From positions 1,240,001 to 1,304,000 of the forward strand of contig NZ_FOJF01000003.1 of the NCBI RefSeq assembly GCF_900110995.1: 64,000 nucleotides of DNA. Direction: 5' to 3'. Below the pieces are notes generated by a model. The model saw only the letters and a program-made list of their open reading frames with translations. It was not told the DNA's origin and ran no database searches. The DNA comes from Chitinophaga sp. YR573 (lineage in GTDB: Bacteria > Bacteroidota > Bacteroidia > Chitinophagales > Chitinophagaceae). A program made the translations under genes and the position numbers. This document shows, piece after piece, positions 35,532 through 42,895 of this stretch. Each line of letters begins with the position of its first letter. The stretch's first letter is position 1.

Positions 35532-36848
35532 ATGTATAGAAGGGTATTACTTAGTATAATCATTTCCGTTACCTGTTATCAAACTTTTGCACAAACACTT
35601 ATAAGAGACGTTACGCTCATAGATGGCAGCGGAGATGCTGTACAATTGCATGCTAATCTGCTGATTGCAGGAGACAGCATTGTGTCTATCGGTACTACTC
35701 AGATCCCACCGCGTACAAAAGTGATCAGCATGACCGGTAAAACGGTGATGCCACTACTGATAAGCGGGCATGAACACCTGGGATTACTGAAAGGTAATAC
35801 CTCTTCTGCAGAGAACTACACACGTGAGAATGTAGTGCGTCAGTTACAGCGTTACCTTAACTATGGGGTAGGAACGGTGTTAAGTCTGGGTACAGACCAG
35901 CCACTTGTATTCCCCCTGCGCGATTCTTCCCGTCAGGGGTTGATACCGGGAGCCACTTTGCTCACAGCAGGTTATGGCTTTGGCGCAAAGAACGGAGTCC
36001 CGCCCGCCGCTTTTGGAACAGAGATACTGCGTCCGGCAACTCCGGCAGAAGCCATCGCGGATGTGCGCAAACTGGCTTTGTTGAAACCGGATTTCCTGAA
36101 GTTATGGCTGGACGATGGGGGAGGTACTATGCCTAAAATGGAACCTGCCGTTTATGAAGCGCTGATAAAAGAAGCGCATCAGCAGGGACTAAAAGTAGCC
36201 GCACATGTTTATTACCTCGAAGATGCCAAAAGTCTGGTGAATGCAGGTGTAGACCTGCTGGCGCACAGCATCCGCGATAAAGAAGTGGATGCAGCGCTGA
36301 TTACTGCCATGAAAGAAAAAGGCACATTTTATATTCCAACATTATCACTGGATGAATATGGTTTTATCTATGCAGGGCAACCTGAATGGTTGAATGATCC
36401 TTTCTTTATCCGTTCACTGGAACCGGGTGTACTGGAAATGCTTACCAGTGATGCCTACCGTCAGCAACAACAGCAGGATAAAAGCAGAGAGAAGAAAATG
36501 AGGGCCTTCATGACGGCCGTAGTTAACCTGCGTAAACTGGACAGTGCGGGTGTAAAAATTGCGATGGGCACAGATGCCGGTGCCTTTCCGGTAAGAGCGC
36601 AGGGATTCTCTGAACACCTGGAGCTGCAACTGATGGTAGAAGCAGGTTTGAGCCCTTTGAAAGTAATTAGCTGCGCAACACAGAATAGCGCTGAATTACT
36701 GGGTATTAATAAACAGGTGGGTACTTTAACACCAGGTAAAAAAGCAGATTTTATGATCCTGGAAGGAGATCCTTCTCAGGATATTAATAATACGAGGACG
36801 ATTATAGAAGTTTGGAAAAATGGTAAAAAAGTTGAGCAGAATGATTAG
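35532..36848 (+). CDS. Secreted metal-dependent amidohydrolase
   Basis: 438 aa from ATG 35532 (a TTG three codons earlier is less likely). Signal peptide MYRRVLLSIIISVTCYQTFAQ. The composite beta domain starts TLIRDVTLIDGSGDAV. The metal site is the HxH pair in ISGHEHLG, a Lys candidate in FLKLWLDDGG, two His in AAHVYYLED and LLAHSIRD, and the Asp in AMGTDAGAFP. These fit imidazolonepropionase-like or prolidase-like periplasmic amidohydrolases. Substrate is unknown. It overlaps the next gene by eight bases, so the two are co-translated. Confidence 0.88.
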   Translation: MYRRVLLSIIISVTCYQTFAQTLIRDVTLIDGSGDAVQLHANLLIAGDSIVSIGTTQIPPRTKVISMTGKTVMPLLISGHEHLGLLKGNTSSAENYTRENVVRQLQRYLNYGVGTVLSLGTDQPLVFPLRDSSRQGLIPGATLLTAGYGFGAKNGVPPAAFGTEILRPATPAEAIADVRKLALLKPDFLKLWLDDGGGTMPKMEPAVYEALIKEAHQQGLKVAAHVYYLEDAKSLVNAGVDLLAHSIRDKEVDAALITAMKEKGTFYIPTLSLDEYGFIYAGQPEWLNDPFFIRSLEPGVLEMLTSDAYRQQQQQDKSREKKMRAFMTAVVNLRKLDSAGVKIAMGTDAGAFPVRAQGFSEHLELQLMVEAGLSPLKVISCATQNSAELLGINKQVGTLTPGKKADFMILEGDPSQDINNTRTIIEVWKNGKKVEQND

Positions 36849-38061
36849 AAACATATTGACGCTATGCCTGCTGATATTTACTGCTTCTTTGCAGGCGCAA
36901 TCTTTTACGCCTGATGAACAGGTACAGATCCGGAAATCTTTTTACCTGCTGTATGTGCTGGAAAGAAAAAGTGATGTACACAATATTGTAGTAAAAAATA
37001 CGGTTTTTAATAATGTGGCGCGTGAACGGCAGGCCAGGATCAGTAAGGCTTACAGTACATGTACTGATGTATCCTGTTTAACAGCTGCTTTGTTATGGAC
37101 ACCTGAAGAAATAAAGGAAACAAGTGCGGAGTTTCAACGTTTATCTGTATCTGACAAGGACTTTAAAGCTTTGATAGAACGGTTGAAAGCAGAAGAGCGT
37201 TACCCTGTATACAGTGATGATGCCGATACGGCTTTTATCAGGAAAGCATGGCAGGATGTTACAGAGGGCATCAATTTTATTTGCAGAGTATATTTACAGG
37301 GAGTACCACCCCGTTATCCAAGGATAGATTCCATCTCTTTCCGTCCTTCAGATCCTGCTTTTTTCCAGTTGGTAAAAACAAACTTAAAGACGGTAGTAAC
37401 AGCAGGCAAAGGGAATGCTTTTTACAAACAGCCTTTAGCCGCAGCATTAAAAGCGCTGACGATTAACGGACGTGATGAAGCTACCCGTTACGAACCTTTG
37501 TATAAAGATAAAAATGCAGCTCCTTTTGCAAAATCGAGGAGAGTGAACTGGAATGCTTTCCGTTACAGTACTATACTGGTACCGGGTGCCGGGCCGGGTG
37601 CGGGTGGACGTTCTATAGACAGTATGGGCATGTATCGCTGCAGGCTGGCAGTGGATGAATATAAAAAGGGAGTAGCTCCTTTTATTATTGTTTCCGGCGG
37701 GCATGTGCATCCTTACAAAACACCCTATTGTGAGGCGATAGAAATGAAGAAATATATCACCGGCACACTGGGATTACCTGATAGTGCAGTGATTATAGAA
37801 CCGCATGCAAGACATACCACTACCAATATCAGGAATGCGGAAAGACTGATGTATTTATTCAATATGCCTTCAACAAAACCAGCACTCATTATATCGGATT
37901 CTTTTCAGTCACTTGCTATTCAGAATATGGGTATCCGTTTTATGAATGAGCTGGGATGTATTCCTTATCAGAGTCTGGAAAGGGTAAGTGCTACTGAGAA
38001 TGCTTTTGTACCATCGCCTAAAGCGTGGCAGCAGAATCCTGAAGAGCCGCTGGATCCTTAA
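36841..38061 (+). CDS. YdcF/ElyC-family (DUF218) exported protein
   Basis: 406 aa from ATG 36841, which begins a signal peptide (MIRNILTLCLLIFTASLQAQ); an ATG at 36820 would precede it by seven codons. The N-terminal ~230 residues are helical and unrecognised. The C-terminal part is a DUF218 domain: ILVPGAGPGAGGRSID, FIIVSGGHVHPYKTPYCEAIEMKKYI, VIIEPHARHTTTNIRNAERL, ALIISDSFQSLAIQNMG. Related proteins (SanA, ElyC, YdcF) affect envelope integrity, reaction unknown. Its last 44 bases overlap the convergent symporter gene. Confidence 0.85.
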   Translation: MIRNILTLCLLIFTASLQAQSFTPDEQVQIRKSFYLLYVLERKSDVHNIVVKNTVFNNVARERQARISKAYSTCTDVSCLTAALLWTPEEIKETSAEFQRLSVSDKDFKALIERLKAEERYPVYSDDADTAFIRKAWQDVTEGINFICRVYLQGVPPRYPRIDSISFRPSDPAFFQLVKTNLKTVVTAGKGNAFYKQPLAAALKALTINGRDEATRYEPLYKDKNAAPFAKSRRVNWNAFRYSTILVPGAGPGAGGRSIDSMGMYRCRLAVDEYKKGVAPFIIVSGGHVHPYKTPYCEAIEMKKYITGTLGLPDSAVIIEPHARHTTTNIRNAERLMYLFNMPSTKPALIISDSFQSLAIQNMGIRFMNELGCIPYQSLERVSATENAFVPSPKAWQQNPEEPLDP

Positions 38062-39262
38062 GTTTTGCGCCTGTAAACTTTGTCACTAACATTGCCGCTA
38101 CGGTATCACCGGTAGCATTTAATATAGTAGCCAGCGGGTCTACCAGGGTGCCTATGATCATAACCGCCGGTAAGGCAGCTACAGGGAATCCATAAACAGA
38201 TATCACCAGTAATTCTCCGATATAACCACCATTGGGGATCCCACCTTCCACTATACTCACTAATACTGTAATGCCCATTGCCAGCAGGATAGTATCTATG
38301 CCGCTGAAATCACGTCCGAACATGGCGAATACCACTCCTATTTTAACGACAGAAGAAATACTGGAACCGTCTTTATGCAAAGTGGCCCCCAAAGGCACTA
38401 CAACGTTGTTAATATGGTCCGGTACACCCATTTTAACCGCGGCATCCAGGTTAGCCGGGATAGTAGCAATGCTGCTGCAGGAACCCAGGGCTGTGAAGGT
38501 GGGTATCACGTTATATTTCCAGTAGGTCCTGATACCTTTTACACCGCCCGCCACAAAGGCGTATACACTGAACATCACTATAAAATAAAAGATACCAAAC
38601 CCATAATAAACAGCCATGGAACTGGCGTAGGTGCCAAAGAGCTGTGGCCCCAGTGTACCTACCTGGTAGGCAAAATAAGCGCCTAACCCGATGGGTGCCA
38701 GGTACATAATGAGTATCAGCAGGTGTTTCATTACCTCATTCCCTGATACCAGGAACCGGCGGAATGGCTCGCCTGCCTTACCGGATTTTAAAGCTGCAAA
38801 ACCTATCAGGGTAGAGAATATGATAAAGGGCAGCATGTTCTTCCTGGATAATAATTCGAAGAACTCGCCCGTAGTAAGTAGTTTGGTCACCTGGTCCCCG
38901 AAATTGCCCACGTTTGTATCTGCTATAAAACCAGCGGCGTCTGTGGTAACAGCCTTTAGCGGAAAGATGCGGATAGTGACGATCGTTAAAAAGGCAGAGA
39001 TGAGTATTGTACTGAGGAAAACGGCTCCCATTACAGAGAGTATCTTTCCCAGTTTCTGCCCGGGATCTACATTGGCGATAGCCGAGGCAATACTAAAGAA
39101 TACCAGGGGGATAATCGCTGTAAATAAGATGTTCAGGAAGATATCACCTATGGGTTTAATTACCTCGATACTTTTTCCGAATATCAGTCCCAGTATACTT
39201 CCGGCTATGATACCACCCAATAAAAGCAGTATGCCGCTATAGTTTTTTAGTAGTGTTCGCAT
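38018..39262 (-). CDS. Dicarboxylate/amino acid:cation symporter (DAACS family)
   Basis: 414 aa, eight membrane helices and two re-entrant hairpins. The family signature is clear: the serine-rich hairpin ALGSCSSIATIPANLDAAVKMGV, then VVVPLGATLHKDGSSISSVVKI, and GGIPNGGYIGELLVISVYGFP plus DPLATILNATGDTVAAML at the C-terminus. Members (GltP, DctA) take up glutamate, aspartate or C4-dicarboxylates with Na+ or H+. Single gene. Its 3' end overlaps the YdcF-like gene on the other strand by 44 bases. Confidence 0.93.
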   Translation of the reverse strand: MRTLLKNYSGILLLLGGIIAGSILGLIFGKSIEVIKPIGDIFLNILFTAIIPLVFFSIASAIANVDPGQKLGKILSVMGAVFLSTILISAFLTIVTIRIFPLKAVTTDAAGFIADTNVGNFGDQVTKLLTTGEFFELLSRKNMLPFIIFSTLIGFAALKSGKAGEPFRRFLVSGNEVMKHLLILIMYLAPIGLGAYFAYQVGTLGPQLFGTYASSMAVYYGFGIFYFIVMFSVYAFVAGGVKGIRTYWKYNVIPTFTALGSCSSIATIPANLDAAVKMGVPDHINNVVVPLGATLHKDGSSISSVVKIGVVFAMFGRDFSGIDTILLAMGITVLVSIVEGGIPNGGYIGELLVISVYGFPVAALPAVMIIGTLVDPLATILNATGDTVAAMLVTKFTGAKLKDPAALQDSAATL

Positions 39263-39335
39263 TATACTGTAATATACATGAAAAAGTACACGTGATACCT
39301 ATATCTGTCCATTTAATTGTTGCACCATATATTGC

Positions 39336-39343
39336 TATATTTG
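39336..39343 (+). promoter_or_regulatory. -7 box close to the dioxygenase start
   Basis: TATATTTG matches TAnnTTTG. It ends only four bases before the ATG at 39348, so the transcript would be leaderless or the true start would lie at the in-frame ATG 39405, which has AGGAGG seven bases upstream. The -33 TTTG is not evident. Confidence 0.4.
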
Positions 39344-39347
39344 TGTT

Positions 39348-40229
39348 ATGAACAGGAAGGACTTTCTGGCTGCTTTAGCCATTTTACCTGTAGGAGGAAA
39401 AGTTATGCAACTACAAGAATTGGGGAATATTACCCGGGATTTTAAGAGTACGGCTACTATGCCGGCTATGTTCATCGGGCATGGTAGCCCTATGAATGCA
39501 CTGGAGGATAACGCATTTACCCGCCGGCTGACAGCCATGGGACAATCCGTGAAAGAGCAGCCGCGTGCTATACTGGTTGTGTCTGCACACTGGCTGACGA
39601 GAGGTACACATGTACTGGTATCGGCTAAACCAGTAACGATACATGACTTTGGCGGGTTCCCGCAGGCATTGCATGATATGCAGTATCCTGCACCGGGGGC
39701 GCCGGACCTTGCCAGGGAAACGGCCGCACTGATTACCAGCACCCATGTGGTAGAGGATGATCAGTGGGGACTGGACCATGGTACATGGACCGTGTTACGT
39801 CATATGTATCCGGAAGCGAACATACCGGTATATCAGCTGAGTATTGATTACAGCAAACCGCCTGAATATCACTTTAAGCTGGCGCAGGAACTAAAAGCAT
39901 TGCGTAAGAAAGGGGTGTTGATTCTGGGGAGTGGTAACATCGTGCATAACCTGCGCAATATCGATTTCTCAGCAACGGCAAAACCGTTCGACTGGGCCGT
40001 GGAATTTGATGAAACGGTGAAAACAAAGATCGAACAGCGTAAGTTTGAAGACCTGATGCATTACCAGCACCTGGGAAAAGCCGCGATGATGTCTGTACCA
40101 ACTAACGATCATTACCTGCCGATTTTTTACAGTCTGGGTTTAGCAGAGAAAGACGAGCAGATCAATTTCACATACGAAGAAATACAGGCTGGCAGCATCA
40201 GTATGCGCTGTTTCCAGATAGGAGAGTAG
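39348..40229 (+). CDS. YgiD-type class III extradiol dioxygenase (4,5-DOPA dioxygenase-like)
   Basis: 293 aa. Signatures of the LigB/YgiD fold: MPAMFIGHGSPMNALEDN, ILVVSAHWLTRG, TIHDFGGFP, YPAPGAPDLARE, DDQWGLDHGTWTVLRHMYPEA, and VLILGSGNIVHNLR. His residues in GHGSP, SAHW and IHDF are the expected metal ligands. E. coli YgiD opens the ring of L-DOPA; the natural substrate here is unknown. The first 19 residues (MNRKDFLAALAILPVGGKV) resemble a Bacteroidota-specific extension. An alternative start at 39405 has a good Shine-Dalgarno. A strong terminator follows. Confidence 0.88.
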   Translation: MNRKDFLAALAILPVGGKVMQLQELGNITRDFKSTATMPAMFIGHGSPMNALEDNAFTRRLTAMGQSVKEQPRAILVVSAHWLTRGTHVLVSAKPVTIHDFGGFPQALHDMQYPAPGAPDLARETAALITSTHVVEDDQWGLDHGTWTVLRHMYPEANIPVYQLSIDYSKPPEYHFKLAQELKALRKKGVLILGSGNIVHNLRNIDFSATAKPFDWAVEFDETVKTKIEQRKFEDLMHYQHLGKAAMMSVPTNDHYLPIFYSLGLAEKDEQINFTYEEIQAGSISMRCFQIGE

Positions 40230-40240
40230 TACCTTATTGT

Positions 40241-40279
40241 AATGGCCAGACGGGTGAATCCCGTCTGGCCATTTTTTTT
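40241..40279 (+). terminator. Terminator after dioxygenase gene
   Basis: AATGGCCAGACGGG (40241-40254), loop TGAAT, CCCGTCTGGCCATT (40260-40273), then T run. A 14-bp perfect stem. Confidence 0.95.
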
Positions 40280-40291
40280 ACCTGTAATTTA

Positions 40292-40310
40292 ATTGTAGAA
40301 TTGACATTTA
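40292..40310 (+). promoter_or_regulatory. Orphan copy of the arabinose operator-like motif
   Basis: ATTGTAGAATTGACATTTA shares ATTGT-x-G-x4-GACAT-x-TA with sites at 41720-41738 (before araR) and 42805-42823 (before araB). TATATTGCGAG follows, close to TATATTGTGAG after the araR site. No protein gene follows on this strand before 41018. A 10-bp hairpin at 40511-40534 could end a ~200-nt transcript. Confidence 0.45.
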
Positions 40311-40521
40311 TCATTATATTGCGAGCAGCGGGAGAGGCTATATTCGTCGTAACGTTATGAGAAACAGCGCAATGATATTGCGGATCGATTGTTCCACTTA
40401 CATGAATGAAATCATCTTAACATTTTTATAACTTTTTGTATGGCTGCATGCATTCTATTGGTAATTTTTGCCGCATGTGGCTAATTCAATAACGTGAACT
40501 ATAAATCAGCGGAGGTCGAAT

Positions 40522-40956
40522 TCATTCGACCTTCTTCATTTGTACTTGTCCGGCAACGATAAGTACTTCTCCTGTTAATGGCGTTATTTTAGCCGGGATA
40601 GTATCTGTCATACGCATCTGCCCCATCATTGGTTCCCCGGTTGTTTTAGGGCTGCAGGAAGCCATTCCGAATACAATCACAATCACCGCTGCTATCTTTT
40701 TAAACAGGGGCAGGCTGGAATAAAACACCTGCAAAATGGTATCTTCTACGGGTACATCCAGCTGAGTGGCGTTAAAACGTCCGCATACTTTCTGTGTTGC
40801 ATTCGCATATAAATAGGCAGCAATAGCCGGTGTATCCCAGTCTGTAAAGTCTACAACTGTTTTACTGCACTGGAGGCAATGGCGTCCCTGGTCTGCCGGT
40901 AACATGTTATTCCAGTTTTCATGACAGGGGGTAGGAATGTGAATGAATGTTTCCAT
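40522..40956 (-). CDS. Small membrane protein with Cys/His-rich N-terminus
   Basis: 144 aa. The N-terminus has PCHENWNNMLPADQGRHCLQ followed by CSKTVVDFTDW, a Bacteroidota-typical motif with C-x(n)-C-x2-C that may bind zinc. A hydrophobic segment follows at about residues 83-101 (LFKKIAAVIVIVFGMASC), then a short polar tail with PLTGEVLIVAGQV. I do not know its function. It is a single gene with no operon partner on this strand. Confidence 0.72.
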   Translation of the reverse strand: METFIHIPTPCHENWNNMLPADQGRHCLQCSKTVVDFTDWDTPAIAAYLYANATQKVCGRFNATQLDVPVEDTILQVFYSSLPLFKKIAAVIVIVFGMASCSPKTTGEPMMGQMRMTDTIPAKITPLTGEVLIVAGQVQMKKVE

Positions 40957-41017
40957 ATTATAGGTTTTGTAGCAGGATGCAGAAATTCCGGAAATTCCAT
41001 ATTAGCTTTGCAGGATT

Positions 41018-41671
41018 ATGAAAAAGGCTTTTATTTTCGACATGAACGGCACCATGATAGATGATATGGAATATCATGTACATGGCTGGTACAACATCCT
41101 GAACGACGATCTGAAGGCCGGACTGAGCCGGGAAGCTGTGAAAAAGGAAATGTACGGCAAGAACCAGGAAGTACTGGTAAGGATCTTTGGACAGGATAGG
41201 TTTACAGATGAAGAAATGGATACCCTGGCCCTGGAAAAGGAAAGGCGTTACCAGGAGGCTTACCGCCCGCACCTGGAGCTGATAGCCGGACTGAAAGAGT
41301 TCCTGGATATGGCCGCAGAGCAGGGTATTGCGATGGGCATAGGTACTGCCGCTATCCCTTTTAATGTGGATTTTGCACTAGATAACCTGCATGTACGGGA
41401 TTATTTCCAGACTATCATCACTGCTGATGATGTAGTGAAAAGCAAACCGGACCCTGAAGTATTCCTGAAAGCGGCTGCTGAACTGGGGGCTGTTCCGGCA
41501 GATTGTATCGTGTTCGAAGATGCGCCCAAAGGCGTGGAAGCGGCTGCCAATGCAGGTATGAAAGCGGTTGTTATCACCACTATGCATACGCGTGAAGAGT
41601 TTGCGGGATATGATAATATCATCGCTTTTGTTGCTGATTATACGGCCATCACTCCCGGGCAGTTATTCTGA
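41018..41671 (+). CDS. HAD-superfamily hydrolase, beta-phosphoglucomutase-like, motif I variant
   Basis: 217 aa. HAD subfamily I with an alpha-helical cap. Motif I is FDMNGTMID (residues 7-15): nucleophile Asp8 is present, but the acid/base Asp two places on is Asn10. Motif II is the Thr in IGTAAIP, motif III the Lys in VVKSKPDPEVFLKAAAELG, motif IV VFEDAPKGVEAAANAGMKAV. Overall this resembles phosphoglucomutase/phosphatases such as YcjU or YqaB. The Asn change should weaken phosphatase turnover, so the real reaction is uncertain. It lies 160 bp before araR in the same direction. Confidence 0.88.
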   Translation: MKKAFIFDMNGTMIDDMEYHVHGWYNILNDDLKAGLSREAVKKEMYGKNQEVLVRIFGQDRFTDEEMDTLALEKERRYQEAYRPHLELIAGLKEFLDMAAEQGIAMGIGTAAIPFNVDFALDNLHVRDYFQTIITADDVVKSKPDPEVFLKAAAELGAVPADCIVFEDAPKGVEAAANAGMKAVVITTMHTREEFAGYDNIIAFVADYTAITPGQLF

Positions 41672-41719
41672 TGGCAGATTTTAGCCACTGTACACCGGAT
41701 ATTACCATTTTTGTACATA

Positions 41720-41738
41720 ATTGTTGTGGAGACATTTA
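41720..41738 (+). promoter_or_regulatory. Candidate AraR site upstream of araR
   Basis: ATTGTTGTGGAGACATTTA, sharing ATTGT-x-G-x4-GACAT-x-TA with the araB-promoter site at 42805-42823 and an orphan site at 40292. TATATTGTGAG follows at 41745, a possible -7 region. Suggests autoregulation. Confidence 0.5.
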
Positions 41739-41831
41739 TTTTTCTATATTGTGAGGAAATAAACAGTCCGGGTAAATACTGGCAATATCACCGGGGAGTT
41801 TTATATTAGCAGAATTAAACACCAGGAAAGT

Positions 41832-42536
41832 ATGACACGTTATTCCCGGCAAACCCGGATGCTGGTAGCTGTAGACTGTATTATTTTCGGTTTTGACGGA
41901 CAGGATCTTAAGTTATTATTGATAAAGCGTGGCTTTGATCCTGAAAAAGGTAAATGGAGCCTGATGGGTGGTTTTGTACAACCGGAAGAAGCACTGGATG
42001 CAGCTGCTGTCCGTACGCTGAACAAACTGACAGGGCTGGATGGGGTATATATGGAGCAGTTAGCTGCCTTTGGTACCCCTCAGCGCGACCCGATGGAAAG
42101 GACCTTATCCGTAGCTTACTTTGCACTGATAGATATCAATCTGTATAAGCAGCAACTGTCGGATGAATACAAAGCGGAATGGTTCTCTCTGAGAGATATC
42201 CCCAAGCTGATATTCGATCATGCTGATATGGTACATGAGGCACAGGCACGGTTACGTTATAAGGCAGCTATCCACCCGATATTGTTCGAGCTGTTACCAC
42301 CCAAGTTTACGATTCCCCAGTTACAGATCCTGTTTGAAGCAGTATATGATGCGGGATTTGATAAACGGAATTTCAGCAGAAAGGTATTATCCACCGGTCT
42401 ACTGGTGAAACAGAAAGAGAAAGAAAGAGCGTCTTCTAAAAGAGGGGCGTTTTATTATAAACTGGATAAGAGGAAGTACAGTGCAAAGTTCCATGCTTTC
42501 CTGAACTTTGTTTCTGATCCGGGAAATTTAAGATAG
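41832..42536 (+). CDS. araR: AraR-like Nudix-family transcriptional regulator (NrtR type)
   Basis: 234 aa. Residues 1-140 form a Nudix domain (KLLLIKRGFDPEKGKWSLMGGFVQPEEALD) whose catalytic box is degenerate: the REUXEE core reads RTLNKL, so it should sense a ligand and not hydrolyse. Residues ~150-230 form the winged helix of NrtR-type regulators (FTIPQLQILFEAVYDAGFDKRNFSRKVL, KRGAFYYKLDK). In Bacteroidota such proteins repress L-arabinose genes, and here it sits 359 bp before araBDA, which fixes the role well. Candidate binding motifs precede both araR and araB. Confidence 0.9.
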   Translation: MTRYSRQTRMLVAVDCIIFGFDGQDLKLLLIKRGFDPEKGKWSLMGGFVQPEEALDAAAVRTLNKLTGLDGVYMEQLAAFGTPQRDPMERTLSVAYFALIDINLYKQQLSDEYKAEWFSLRDIPKLIFDHADMVHEAQARLRYKAAIHPILFELLPPKFTIPQLQILFEAVYDAGFDKRNFSRKVLSTGLLVKQKEKERASSKRGAFYYKLDKRKYSAKFHAFLNFVSDPGNLR

Positions 42537-42540
42537 GGTA

Positions 42541-42650
42541 GAGACCCGGTTTGATTTTTGGGTGCAGGGCGAAGCCCTGCAAAATCTCTTTAATTTTTTT
42601 GTGATGGTGCGAAGCATCATTACAAAAAAATTGGTCTTTGATCAAAATGT
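42541..42650. repeat. Two-hairpin intergenic repeat (family B), copy 2
   Basis: Same element as 33881-33990: TGCAGGGC-GAA-GCCCTGCA (42563-42581) then a long A/T-rich stem (42592-42632). Relative to copy 1, a G-C pair (33940/33964) is replaced by T-A (42600/42624), and a mismatch (33948/33956) becomes a pair. It starts just after the araR stop. Confidence 0.85.
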
Positions 42651-42763
42651 CTCAAACTGAATAACTATTCTAAATTATATAAGCCGGATAAGAAAAAGTT
42701 TCATACTTTGTTGCTGATTCAGGAATTTAAAATATTCTGATATAACAAAAAGTGTTAAATCAG

Positions 42764-42790
42764 AAACGTCCTTCAGAGGGCGTTTTTTTT
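42764..42790 (+). terminator. Terminator after araR
   Basis: AAACGTCC (42764-42771), 6-base loop, GGGCGTTT (42778-42785) with one G-T pair, in a T8 run. It separates araR from the araBDA transcript. Confidence 0.85.
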
Positions 42791-42804
42791 ACTCTGTTTT
42801 TATA

Positions 42805-42823
42805 ATTGTCGATTTGACATGTA
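42805..42823 (+). promoter_or_regulatory. Candidate AraR operator in the araB promoter
   Basis: ATTGTCGATTTGACATGTA contains the inverted repeat TGTC-N5-GACA. It covers the TTTG at 42813-42816, which serves as the -33 box, so binding would block polymerase. Sites of the same pattern occur before araR and at 40292. Confidence 0.55.
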
Positions 42824-42847
42824 ATTATTAACCACTAAATACCTTTG
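42813..42847 (+). promoter_or_regulatory. araBDA promoter
   Basis: -33 TTTG (42813-42816), 23-base spacer, -7 TACCTTTG (42840-42847), matching TAnnTTTG. Predicted start near 42853, giving a leader of about 40 bases. Confidence 0.6.
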
Positions 42848-42895
42848 AGATGATCCCTGCCGCCAGGCCGGGGCTCTGCAAAGAGGTCGTACGTT

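Larger units (their letters stand above)
42651..42895 (+). other. araR-araB intergenic region beyond the repeat
   Basis: 245 bp holding, in order, an AT-rich stretch, the araR terminator (42764-42790), the AraR-like site (42805-42823) overlapping the araB -33 box, the -7 box (42840-42847) and a ~40-base leader. No ORF of interest. Confidence 0.6.

Noticed and set aside
40357..40431. 24-codon ORF (MRNSAMILRIDCSTYMNE start) after the orphan operator-like site
   Set aside because: Too short, no ribosome site or known pattern; the region is better treated as possible non-coding RNA.
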